From NCBI RefSeq assembly GCF_014648695.1, contig NZ_BMRP01000020.1, positions 1 through 49,910 on the forward strand: DNA of 49,910 bases, given 5' to 3'. The stretch is from Streptomyces albospinus (lineage in GTDB: Bacteria > Actinomycetota > Actinomycetes > Streptomycetales > Streptomycetaceae). Below, in pieces: positions 40,587-48,449 of the stretch (position 1 is the first letter of the stretch; every line of letters starts with the position of its first letter). Made by a program: the position numbers and the translations under genes. The notes under the pieces were generated by a model. It saw only the letters and a list, made by a program, of their open reading frames with translations, did no database searches and was not told the DNA's origin.

Positions 40587-41471
40587 ATGGAGCAGAGCAC
40601 ACCGTGGGAGTTCTCCGACGACCGCGGGCGCCTGGTGGTGGCCGGAAACCGGCCGGAACGGATCGTCGCGTACATACAGGCGGGCGCGACACTGTGGGAC
40701 CACGGCATCCGCCCGGTGGGGATCTTCGGGTCCCAGCACGACGGGGCCGCGGCCGACCCGGCCAAGGGCGGCGAGCTGCCGCTCAGGGAGATCCCGTACC
40801 TCGGCTCGGGGGCCGCGCTGCACCCGGACACGCTCCTGGAGGCCCGCCCGGACCTCGTGGTGGCGGTGACCTACGACAGCGAGCAGGTCTACGGCCTGGA
40901 GGCGAAGACCGCACTGGAGCTGGAGACGCACGTCCCGGTGGCCACCGTCGCGGTGGGTCCCGGGCGCGGCCTCGCCGAGGTGCGGGAACGCTTCGCGGCG
41001 CTCGCCGGCTCCCTGGGGCACGGTGAACCACTCACGATGGCAAGGGAGTTGGACGCCGCCGAGGACGTGCTGCGGCAGGCGAGCGGCGGCCCGGTGCGAC
41101 CGCGGGTGGTGGCGCTGTCGCCCGCCGGGCCGGAGCGGGTGCACCTGGCCCGGCCGGGCGCCTGGCCGGATCTGCGGGCGCTGGCCGAGCAGGGGGTGGA
41201 GCTGCCGGAGCCCGCGGCCGGAGCCGGCGCGAACTGGTCGACGGTCGCCTGGGCGGAGGCCGCCGCACTGGCCCCGGACGTCGTCCTGATCGACGTACGG
41301 GCCAACGCCGCCCGCGTCGAGGCGCTGCGGACCGACGAGCACTGGCGGGCGATCGAGGGCCGGGCCCGGGTGCTGCCGTGGAATCCGGAGGCTCCGGCGA
41401 GCCGGCGCGCGCACACCCGGTTCTTCACCGCGGTGGCCGAGGCGATCCGCGGGGCCGCCGCCCGGCACTAG
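40587..41471 (+). CDS. Periplasmic-binding-protein-like (FecB/FhuD fold) protein without signal peptide
   Basis: A 294-aa protein with the substrate-binding fold of Fe-siderophore or cobalamin transport: PERIVAYIQAGATLWDHGI, GSQHDGAAADPAKGG, IPYLGSGAALHPDTLLEARP and DLVVAVTYDS. The N-terminus is MEQSTPWEFSDDRGRL, with no signal peptide or lipobox, so it should stay in the cytoplasm. No permease or ATPase gene is adjacent. AAAGG precedes the ATG. Either it is a cytosolic ligand-binding protein or the true secreted start has been lost. Confidence 0.8.
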   Translation: MEQSTPWEFSDDRGRLVVAGNRPERIVAYIQAGATLWDHGIRPVGIFGSQHDGAAADPAKGGELPLREIPYLGSGAALHPDTLLEARPDLVVAVTYDSEQVYGLEAKTALELETHVPVATVAVGPGRGLAEVRERFAALAGSLGHGEPLTMARELDAAEDVLRQASGGPVRPRVVALSPAGPERVHLARPGAWPDLRALAEQGVELPEPAAGAGANWSTVAWAEAAALAPDVVLIDVRANAARVEALRTDEHWRAIEGRARVLPWNPEAPASRRAHTRFFTAVAEAIRGAAARH

Positions 41472-41568
41472 GGCGGGCTCCCCGCCGCGCTCCCGACACC
41501 CCGTCAGTTCGCGTCGGGTGGCGGCCCCGGCGGCAGCCGGGGAAATCCCCCGCCGTCCGCGCACCCCC

Positions 41569-41597
41569 TTGACGACAACTGGAAACAAACCTAACTT
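41569..41597 (+). promoter_or_regulatory. Near-consensus promoter of the secreted lyase gene
   Basis: TTGACG (41569-41574), a 17-base spacer and TAACTT (41592-41597). Initiation near 41604 gives a leader of about 30 nt with GGGAG before ATG 41634. Confidence 0.8.
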
Positions 41598-41633
41598 TCA
41601 CTCCCGTCCCATCCCCCACCACGGGAGTCCGCC

Positions 41634-42455
41634 ATGAAGCGACGTCCAACGCTCCGCATACGATGGGGAGTTGCTCTCGTCACTGGTATCGCGCTGGTCG
41701 GCACCTGGACCGCGGTCGCCGAGGAGGCGCCGTCCGCGACCGAGCCGGCCGGCGCCCACCGTGCGGCCCCGCTGTGGCGCGCCGACCCCGCCAAGGGCTC
41801 CGCCTCCTTCGAGGGCGTCGAGACCAAGCCGGGCTCGGTCACCGTCGTCGACGACCCGGCCGGGCAGCACGGCAGGTCCTTCGAGCTGCACACCTCGGGC
41901 GACAAGATCGACGGCCCCACCCGGGTACGGGTCGAGACCCGCGGGCACCGCACCGCCGGCGGACCGCTGCGCTTCTCCAAGGAGGGCGACGTCTTCTACA
42001 TCGGCTGGCGCTCCATGTGGGGCCCGCTGCCGACGAAGAAGGGCGACTGGGTGGTCCTGTGGCAGCTCAAGGACTACGGCTCGGGCGCCTCGACCCCGCC
42101 GCTGTCGCTGCGCGCGCGGGGTGACGGCACCGTCGACCTGGAGTACTGCGACCCCGAGCTGAAGACCACTCAGCTGTGGCACACCGGGCTGTCCCTGAAG
42201 ACCTGGCACGACTTCGTCATCGGGATCAAGATCTCCAAGAACCCCGCCGACGGCTGGGTGAAGCTCTGGCACAACGGCACCGCCCAGAAGCTGGCCGGCG
42301 GCACCGAGCAGTACGGGGCGGCGACTCTGCGCGCCGACTGGGTGACCGACAAGTGGGGCGTCTACCGCTCCGACGGCGTCAAGGGCCAGGCCACCGCATG
42401 GCTCAACAGCCCGGCGGTGGGCCGGAGTTACCTGGACGTCGCACCCGGTCGCTGA
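41634..42455 (+). CDS. Secreted polysaccharide-lyase-like protein
   Basis: A 273-aa exported protein: basic MKRRPTLRIRW, hydrophobic GVALVTGIALVGTWTAVA, then a likely cleavage site after AVA. The mature part is a beta-jelly-roll typical of heparin-lyase-I-like or glucuronan-lyase-like proteins (YIGWRSMWGPLPTKKGDWVV LWQLKDYG is the inner strand, and DWVTDKWGVYRSDG the closing strand). It probably binds or cleaves an acidic polysaccharide outside the cell. It has its own promoter and is convergent with the aminotransferase gene. Confidence 0.82.
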   Translation: MKRRPTLRIRWGVALVTGIALVGTWTAVAEEAPSATEPAGAHRAAPLWRADPAKGSASFEGVETKPGSVTVVDDPAGQHGRSFELHTSGDKIDGPTRVRVETRGHRTAGGPLRFSKEGDVFYIGWRSMWGPLPTKKGDWVVLWQLKDYGSGASTPPLSLRARGDGTVDLEYCDPELKTTQLWHTGLSLKTWHDFVIGIKISKNPADGWVKLWHNGTAQKLAGGTEQYGAATLRADWVTDKWGVYRSDGVKGQATAWLNSPAVGRSYLDVAPGR

Positions 42456-42492
42456 CCGGCCGCGAGACCGCCCCGGAGCACGTTCCGGGACG

Positions 42493-42516
42493 GCCCGCCG
42501 GGCGCGTGGGGCGGGC
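42493..42516. terminator. Hairpin between convergent genes
   Basis: gcccgcc (42493-42499) pairs with ggcgggc (42510-42516), ending at the aminotransferase stop codon. Possible bidirectional terminator, without T-run. Confidence 0.4.
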
Positions 42517-43838
42517 TACCCCTCACCCAGCCGCTGCTGCGCCCACCGCAGCGCGTCCTCCAGCAGTTCCGCGCCCTCCTCGGCCTCGGCGACGGTCAGC
42601 GTCATCGGCGGCGCGATGCGCAGTGAGGCGCCGCCCTGGCCGCCCTTGCCCACCAGCAGGCCGCGCTCCCGGGCCGCCTCCAGGACCAGCGTCGCCGCCT
42701 CGGGCGAGCGCTCGTCGGTCCCCGGGCGGACCAGCTCGACCCCGATCATCAGGCCCCGTCCCCGCACCTCGCGCACCACGTCGAGCCCGGCGGCCACCGC
42801 CCGCAGCCGCTCGATGAGCAGCCCGCCGACCCGCCGGGCGTTGCCCTGGAGGTCGTGCTCCAGGAGGTAGGTGAGGTTGGCCAGCCCCGCGGCCATGGTG
42901 ACCGGGCTGCCGCCGAACGTCGAAATGGAGTTGGCGGGCAGGGAGTTCATGATCTCGGCGCGGGCCACCACGCCGCCGATGGACATCCCGTTGCCGATGC
43001 CCTTGGCGAAGGTCAGCAGGTCCGGCGGGCCGTTCTCGCCGTGCGCCTGCCAGCCCCAGAAGTGGTCACCGGTGCGGCCCCAGCCGGTCTGCACCTCGTC
43101 GCTGATCCACAGGATCCCCTCGCGGGCGAGCACTTCGCGGAACGCCGCGTAGAGCCCGTCCGGCGGTGCGGTGAACCCGCCGACGCCCTGGACCGGTTCG
43201 GCGATCAGCGCGGCCACCCCGCCCGCGGTCTGCTGGAGCATGTCCTCCAGGTCGGCGACGCAGGCCGCGGTGTAGTCGGCGTCGCTCAGCTCCGCGTACG
43301 GGCCGCGCGAGCGCACCCCGCCGTGCACATAGAGCGTCTGGAGCGGGGAGAGGCTGGTCGGCGACCAGCTCTGGTTGCCGGTGATGCCGACCGCGGAGAA
43401 CGACCGGCCGTGGTAGCTGTTGCGCATCGCCAGGATCTGGTTGGAGCGGCGGTAGGAGGTGGCCAGCAGCAGCGCGGTGTCGGTGGCCTCCGTGCCGGAG
43501 GTGGTGAAGAAGACCCGGGCGTCGGGGATGCCGGAGAGCGCCGCGATCCGCTCCGCCAACTCGACCATGGGCCGGGAGAGATAGAGGGTCGAGGTGTGCA
43601 GGATCCGGCCGGCCTGCTCGCCGACCGCCTTGGTCACCTCGGGCAGTGCGTGCGCCGTCATGGTGGTGAGGATGCCGCCGAAGAAGTCGAGGTAGCGGTT
43701 GCCCTCGGCGTCCCAGACGTGCCGGCCCTCCCCGTGGGTGAGTTCGAGGGGCCGCTCGTAGTAGAGGGCGAGCCACTCGGGCATGACGGCGCGGTGGCGG
43801 GCGTGCAGTCCGGCGGGGTCGTGGGAGTGCTGGTTCAC
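42516..43838 (-). CDS. Class III aminotransferase, probable beta-alanine transaminase
   Basis: PLP enzyme of 440 aa. Family blocks: YLDFFGGILTTMTAHALPEV, FFTTSGTEATDTALLLA, RNSYHGRSFSA, WISDEVQTGWGRTG (Asp contacting the ring) and LLTFAKGIGNGMSIGG with the Schiff-base Lys. In context it would move the amino group of beta-alanine or 3-aminoisobutyrate released by the preceding amidohydrolase. The GTG at 43838 overlaps the upstream stop (GTGA), so translation is coupled. Exact amino donor is not shown by the sequence. Confidence 0.9.
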   Translation of the reverse strand: MNQHSHDPAGLHARHRAVMPEWLALYYERPLELTHGEGRHVWDAEGNRYLDFFGGILTTMTAHALPEVTKAVGEQAGRILHTSTLYLSRPMVELAERIAALSGIPDARVFFTTSGTEATDTALLLATSYRRSNQILAMRNSYHGRSFSAVGITGNQSWSPTSLSPLQTLYVHGGVRSRGPYAELSDADYTAACVADLEDMLQQTAGGVAALIAEPVQGVGGFTAPPDGLYAAFREVLAREGILWISDEVQTGWGRTGDHFWGWQAHGENGPPDLLTFAKGIGNGMSIGGVVARAEIMNSLPANSISTFGGSPVTMAAGLANLTYLLEHDLQGNARRVGGLLIERLRAVAAGLDVVREVRGRGLMIGVELVRPGTDERSPEAATLVLEAARERGLLVGKGGQGGASLRIAPPMTLTVAEAEEGAELLEDALRWAQQRLGEG

Positions 43839-44677
43839 GGCTTCACCAGCCCGTCGTAGGCGTCGGGGCGCCGGTCGCGGTAGAACGCCCACTGCTGGCG
43901 CACCTCGTCGATCATCCCGAAGTCCAGGTCGCGGACGACCAGTTCCTCCTTGGTGTCGCTGGCGACCTCGCCGACGAACCGGCCGCGGGGGTCGACGAAG
44001 TAGCTGGTGCCGTAGAAGTCGTTGTCGCCGTACTCCTCGACGCCGACCCGGTTGATGGCGGCGATGAAGTACTCGTTGGCGACCGCGGCGGCCGGCTGCT
44101 CCAGCTTCCAGAGGTAGGCGGACAGGCCGCGGGAGGTGGCCGACGGGTTGTAGACCAGCTGGGCGCCGTTGAGGCCCAACTGCCGCCAGCCCTCCGGGAA
44201 GTGGCGGTCGTAGCAGATGTAGACGCCGACCTTGCCGACGGCGGTGTCGAAGACCGGCCAGCCGGCGTTCCCCGGCTTGAAGTAGTACTTCTCCCAGAAT
44301 CCCTTCACCTGCGGGATGTGGTGCTTGCGGTAGCTGCCGAGCACCGTGCCGTCGGCGTCGATGACGGCCGCGGTGTTGTAGTAGAAACCGGACTGCTCGA
44401 CCTCGAAGACCGGCACCACGATCACCATGCCGGTCTCGCGGGCGAGCTGCTGCATCCGGCGGACGGTCGGGCCGTCGGGCACCGGCTCGGCCCAGCGGTA
44501 GTGCTCCGGCTCCTGGACCTGGCAGAAGTACGGGGCGTTGAAGACCTCTTGGAAGCCGATCACCTTCGCGCCCTGCGCAGCCGCCGCTCTGGCGTACTCC
44601 TCATGCTTCGCGATCATGGATTCGGTGTCGCCGGTCCAGGTCGCCTGGACCAGAGCGGCACGCACAACATCGGCCAT
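43835..44677 (-). CDS. Beta-ureidopropionase (nitrilase family)
   Basis: A 280-aa carbon-nitrogen hydrolase that should convert N-carbamoyl-beta-alanine to beta-alanine, CO2 and ammonia. Catalytic triad in order: Glu44 (IGFQEVF), Lys118 (YRKHHIP) and Cys155 (VYICYDRHFPE). The insertion HIPQVKGFWEKYYFKPGN is typical of N-carbamoyl-amino-acid amidohydrolases. AGGAG lies 6 bases before ATG 44677. First gene of a two-gene operon whose promoter shares an element with the hydA operon, which supplies the substrate. Confidence 0.93.
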   Translation of the reverse strand: MADVVRAALVQATWTGDTESMIAKHEEYARAAAAQGAKVIGFQEVFNAPYFCQVQEPEHYRWAEPVPDGPTVRRMQQLARETGMVIVVPVFEVEQSGFYYNTAAVIDADGTVLGSYRKHHIPQVKGFWEKYYFKPGNAGWPVFDTAVGKVGVYICYDRHFPEGWRQLGLNGAQLVYNPSATSRGLSAYLWKLEQPAAAVANEYFIAAINRVGVEEYGDNDFYGTSYFVDPRGRFVGEVASDTKEELVVRDLDFGMIDEVRQQWAFYRDRRPDAYDGLVKP

Positions 44678-44737
44678 GAGCTGCTCCTTTGTCGGTGCGT
44701 CAGCCTGCGGGCACGCGGATCTACGCGTGTGGAGGCG

Positions 44738-44766
44738 ACCGTAAGCCCCGTCACGCACCGTGGCAA
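44738..44766 (-). promoter_or_regulatory. Promoter of the beta-ureidopropionase operon with shared element
   Basis: On the minus strand TTGCCA (44766-44761), a 17-base spacer and TACGGT (44743-44738). TTGCCACGGTGCGTGAC (44766-44750) differs from the hydA element by one base and occupies the same place relative to the -35 box. Confidence 0.78.
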
Positions 44767-44800
44767 GACCATCTCTCAGCGCGGCGCGTCCGCCGGGCGC

Positions 44801-46285
44801 TCAGCGCGGAGCCGGGTGTCCGGCGGCGCGCAGGGCGCGGGCGACATCGCCGTGCCGGGAGGGGGAGACGGTCCGGGCGGCCTCCAGGAGGAGCGGCCCT
44901 AGGGTGACCGGGTCGGCGGCGGCCACCGCCGCCGCGTCGTCGGGCGTACGGGCCCGGACCAGCGCGGCGAGCAGTTCCCCGGCCTGCTCCGGACGCCCGC
45001 GGTCGAGCAGCGCCAGCGCGGTCCGGCCCACCTCGGCCACGGGGCGGGCCACGCTCTGCCGGAGCAGTGCCGAGCCGTCCGCGGGGCGGCCCGCGGCGAC
45101 CAGCGCCTCGGTGGCCGCGGCGAGCCCGTCGGGCGGCAGGCAGGCCACTTCCCAGAGCAGCGTGGGGATGTCGGCGGTGAGTCCGGCAATCTCCAACTCG
45201 TCGAGGAGGTAGGGGAGTTCTGCTGCGGGACGGGCCGCTGCGGTGCAGATCTCGACGTACGCGGGGCCGTCCTCGCCGGGCGGCCGATGGTGGGCCAGAC
45301 GGTAGGCGGTACGGGCGGCACAGCGGCGCACCCCGGGATCGGCCGCACCGCCCGGCGCGTCGCCGCCGGGCCCGTCTTCCGGCCCACCGCCCGGGGCGGC
45401 GTACGCGCCGGCGAAGCGGGCGCCGCGGGGGGCCGGGCCGGACGCGGCGGGCGCCGCCGCGGGGCCGTCCGGCGTCGGCCGGTCGTCGGCGGGCGCCGGC
45501 TCGTCCGCCACCTCCAGCCCGGCGAAACGCGCTCCGCGCGGGCGGCCGGCGGCCTTGTCCTTACGGGCCGGAGACTTGGCCGTACGGGCGGGGGCGGCAC
45601 CCTCAGCGGCGAGGGATGCAGCCTCCGCGGCGGGGGCGTCGCCCTCAGGGGCCGGAGGTGCAGCCTCCCCGGCGCGGGTTTCGCCCTCCCGGGCGGGGGA
45701 TCCGCCGCCACGCGCCGGGGCGTCGCCCGCAGCGGCAGCCGCGTCGCCTCCGGGGGCCGCGGCCCGCGCACCCTCCCCCGCTTCCTCCAGCGACGCCAGC
45801 CGCGCCCGCAGCTCGCGCACCCGGGCGCCCGCCCGGAGGTGGTCGTCCTGGGCCCAGGCCAGCTCGCGGGAGAGCCGCTCGCCCTCCGCGGGGTCCTGGG
45901 CGAACCGTGCGGCGACGCGGAGTTCGCTGGAGCGCGCCGCCGCCTGCCGCTGCTCGCGGACCATCACCGCCAGCCGGTCGCGGAGCGCGGGCCGGCCGCC
46001 CGGCTGGGCGTCGTGGCCGGCGACCGCGCGGGCGTACAGCCGCCGGGCGCGCGGGCCCATGGTGCGCACCGCCGCGTCCCCGTGCTGCGTGGCGAGGTCG
46101 TGCAGCAGGGACTCCACCACGTCCCAGTGCGGCACCTCCCGCCCCTCCAGGCAGGCCCGCAGGCCCTCCGGATCGCGCTGCACGAAGACCCCGTACCAGC
46201 CGGCGGCCGGATCGAGCAGCCGCCCGAGATCGGTCAGGAATCGGGCGAACTCCTCGGCAGGACTCCGGAGTTGAATAACCGTCAT
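44801..46285 (-). CDS. Low-complexity hypothetical protein
   Basis: A 494-aa protein. Residues 1-110 are ordered (FARFLTDLGRLLDPAAGWYG; GREVPHWDVVESLLHDLA), about 115-185 look like a coiled coil (RELAWAQDDHLRAGARVREL), about 190-330 are Ala/Pro/Gly-rich and contain the motif RGARFAG twice, and about 340-494 form an Ala/Leu-rich helical domain. Such architecture is common among uncharacterised streptomycete proteins. A role is not evident. The ATG at 46285 precedes the first conserved segment; it diverges from the MarR gene. Confidence 0.7.
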   Translation of the reverse strand: MTVIQLRSPAEEFARFLTDLGRLLDPAAGWYGVFVQRDPEGLRACLEGREVPHWDVVESLLHDLATQHGDAAVRTMGPRARRLYARAVAGHDAQPGGRPALRDRLAVMVREQRQAAARSSELRVAARFAQDPAEGERLSRELAWAQDDHLRAGARVRELRARLASLEEAGEGARAAAPGGDAAAAAGDAPARGGGSPAREGETRAGEAAPPAPEGDAPAAEAASLAAEGAAPARTAKSPARKDKAAGRPRGARFAGLEVADEPAPADDRPTPDGPAAAPAASGPAPRGARFAGAYAAPGGGPEDGPGGDAPGGAADPGVRRCAARTAYRLAHHRPPGEDGPAYVEICTAAARPAAELPYLLDELEIAGLTADIPTLLWEVACLPPDGLAAATEALVAAGRPADGSALLRQSVARPVAEVGRTALALLDRGRPEQAGELLAALVRARTPDDAAAVAAADPVTLGPLLLEAARTVSPSRHGDVARALRAAGHPAPR

Positions 46286-46478
46286 GCCGTGCCTCTCCCC
46301 CCGCGGACCGGACTTCTCCGGCCTGCCCGCATTCGACACCCGGCATGTTTCGGGGGCGATAACGACCGTGCTACGGGAGCTTTTCCGAATCCGCACAGGG
46401 CGGTGAGCGGCCGGAACGCGAGCAGACGTGAGGAGGCGTACGGGCACCGCCCGCAGGCACAGCAAAATACCGGCAAAA

Positions 46479-46512
46479 CTCGACAGGGAAACTTGCAAGT
46501 TTTTCTGTCGAG
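46479..46512. promoter_or_regulatory. 34-bp MarR operator palindrome
   Basis: CTCGACAG (46479-46486) and CTGTCGAG (46505-46512) flank a perfect inner palindrome AAACTTGCAAGTTT (46489-46502); 15 of 17 pairs match. TTGCAA at its centre (46493-46498) is 18 bases from TAGGGT (46517-46522), so the operator covers the -35 box of the MarR promoter. Confidence 0.85.
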
Positions 46513-46528
46513 CTTCTAGGGTCGAGGT

Positions 46529-46960
46529 ATGCCGAACAAGGACCAGGAACGCCTGGCGACCGACCTCGGCGCGACGGTGTCGCTGCTGATGCGCCAGCTG
46601 CGCGCCGCGTCGCCGCAGGGCGCCCTCACGCCCACCCAGCGCGCGGTCATCGCCCGTATCGACGCCGACGGGCCGTCCACGATCGCCGCGCTGGCCCGCG
46701 CCGAGCTGGTGCGCCCGCAGTCGATGCGGGTGACCGTCGGCGCGCTGGAGGACGGCGGGATCCTCGCCCGCAGCCCGCATCCCACGGACGGGCGCCAGGT
46801 CGTCTTCTCCCTCACCGACCAGGGCCACCGGGTACTCGCCGACGTACGGCAGGCCAAGAACAACTGGCTGGCCGTGGCCATCGCCGACCGGCTGACCGCC
46901 GACGAGCAGCGGACTCTGGAGGCGGCGACCGCACTCATACGACGGCTGACACGGGAATGA
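46529..46960 (+). CDS. MarR-family regulator
   Basis: A 143-aa winged-helix regulator. The fold is clear: ALTPTQRAVIARIDADGPST, recognition region IAALARAELVRPQSMRVTVG, and the wing HPTDGRQVVFSLTDQG. The ATG at 46529 is six bases after TAGGGT, so transcription is probably leaderless. The palindrome overlapping its promoter implies autorepression, and the 4-base overlap with the MFS gene means that gene is co-regulated. The inducing ligand is probably an MFS substrate. Confidence 0.93.
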   Translation: MPNKDQERLATDLGATVSLLMRQLRAASPQGALTPTQRAVIARIDADGPSTIAALARAELVRPQSMRVTVGALEDGGILARSPHPTDGRQVVFSLTDQGHRVLADVRQAKNNWLAVAIADRLTADEQRTLEAATALIRRLTRE

Positions 46961-48414
46961 GCGCCCCCGAAGCCCCCGGCGCTCCCGGCCGGACCGGCGC
47001 AGCCGCCGGCCGGACCGCCGGCCCCTCCCCCGACCCGGGCTTCGGTGCCCGGCTGATGACCCCGCTGCTGCTGGGGTCCCTCCTCAACCCCATCAACTCG
47101 ACGATGATCGCCACCGCTCTGGTGGCGATCGGCCAGGACTTCCGCGTCGGGGCCGCCGACACCGCCTGGCTGATCTCCGCGATGTATCTCGCCAGTGCGG
47201 TCGGCCAGCCGTCGCTGGGGCGGCTGGCCGACCGCATCGGGCCGCGCCGGGTGTTCGCCGCCGGTGCGGTGGCGGTGGTCGCCGCCGGCCTCATCGGGGC
47301 GCTGGCGCCCACTTTCACGCTGCTGATCGTCTCCCGGGTCGTCCTCGGCGTCGGCACCGCCGCCGCCTATCCGGCGGCGATGGCGATGCTGCGCGCCGAG
47401 TCGCGCCGGGTGGGGCGGCCGGCACCCCGGGCCGTCTTCGGCCGGATCTCGCTCGCCGCGCTGGCCAGCGCCGCGGTCGGCCCCACCCTCGGCGGGCTGC
47501 TGGCCGCGACCTGGGGCTGGCGGGCGGTCTTCGCGGTCAACGTCCCGCTGGCGCTGCTGGCACTGGCCGGTGCGCTCGCCTGGCTCCCGCCCGACCGGGA
47601 GACCCGGCGTACGGCCCGCGCCACGGACGGCGCGGACCCGGCCGGGGGCTCCCTCGACCCGCTCGGTATCGCGCTCTTCGCCGCCGCCCTGACCTGCGCG
47701 ATGTTCTTCCTGCTGCGGCTGGACGCGCCGCGCTGGCCGCTGCTCGCGCCGACCGCCGTCCTCACCGCCGTCCTGGTGTGGTGGCAGCTGCGCCACCCGG
47801 AACCGTTCCTCGATCTGCGGATGCTGGCCCGCAATCGCGCGCTGGTGCTCACCTACCTCCGGCACGGGCTGGCGTATCTCGTCATCTACTGCGTGCTCTA
47901 CGGCTACAGCCAGTGGCTGGAGCAGGCGCACGGGCTGGCGTCGTTCCACGCCGGGCTGATCATGCTGCCGATGTCCGGCGCCGCCGCGGTCTGCTCGCTC
48001 GCCGGCGCCCGTACGAAGGGCATCCGCGCCCCGCTGACCGTCGCCGCGGGCTTCCTCGTCGTCGGCAGCGCGGTGCTCCTGCTGCTGCACGGCAGCAGCC
48101 CGGTCGCCGTACTGCTCGTCGCCGGTGCGCTGTTCGGCATCCCGCAGGGCCTGGCCTCCACCGGCAATCAGGCCGCCGTCTACGCCCAGGCACCGGCCGA
48201 CGGCGTGGGCGCCGCCGCCGGACTCCAGCGCACCGCCCAGTACCTCGGCGCGATCTCCGCCTCCAGCCTCATCGGACTGCTGTACGGGCAGCGCGCAACG
48301 GACTCCGGGCTGCATGCCATCGCCCTGGCCGGCGGCGTCCTCGCCGTCCTGCTGCTGGCCCTCACCCTGGCCGACCGCTCGCTGCGCACCGGCCCGACCC
48401 GCACCAGAACCTGA
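46957..48414 (+). CDS. MFS drug-efflux-type transporter (DHA2-like)
   Basis: A 485-aa permease with about 14 hydrophobic segments. Motif A is GRLADRIGPRRVF after TM2 and the antiporter motif reads SAAVGPTLGGLL in TM5. The first 25 residues are Ala/Gly/Pro-rich and cytoplasmic. ATGA overlap with the MarR stop. Proton-driven export of a drug or metabolite is the family role; the neighbouring isochorismatase-like hydrolase may act on a related aromatic compound. Confidence 0.92.
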   Translation: MSAPEAPGAPGRTGAAAGRTAGPSPDPGFGARLMTPLLLGSLLNPINSTMIATALVAIGQDFRVGAADTAWLISAMYLASAVGQPSLGRLADRIGPRRVFAAGAVAVVAAGLIGALAPTFTLLIVSRVVLGVGTAAAYPAAMAMLRAESRRVGRPAPRAVFGRISLAALASAAVGPTLGGLLAATWGWRAVFAVNVPLALLALAGALAWLPPDRETRRTARATDGADPAGGSLDPLGIALFAAALTCAMFFLLRLDAPRWPLLAPTAVLTAVLVWWQLRHPEPFLDLRMLARNRALVLTYLRHGLAYLVIYCVLYGYSQWLEQAHGLASFHAGLIMLPMSGAAAVCSLAGARTKGIRAPLTVAAGFLVVGSAVLLLLHGSSPVAVLLVAGALFGIPQGLASTGNQAAVYAQAPADGVGAAAGLQRTAQYLGAISASSLIGLLYGQRATDSGLHAIALAGGVLAVLLLALTLADRSLRTGPTRTRT

Positions 48415-48449
48415 TCTACCGTCAACTCATCACCCCCACAGGAGAATCC

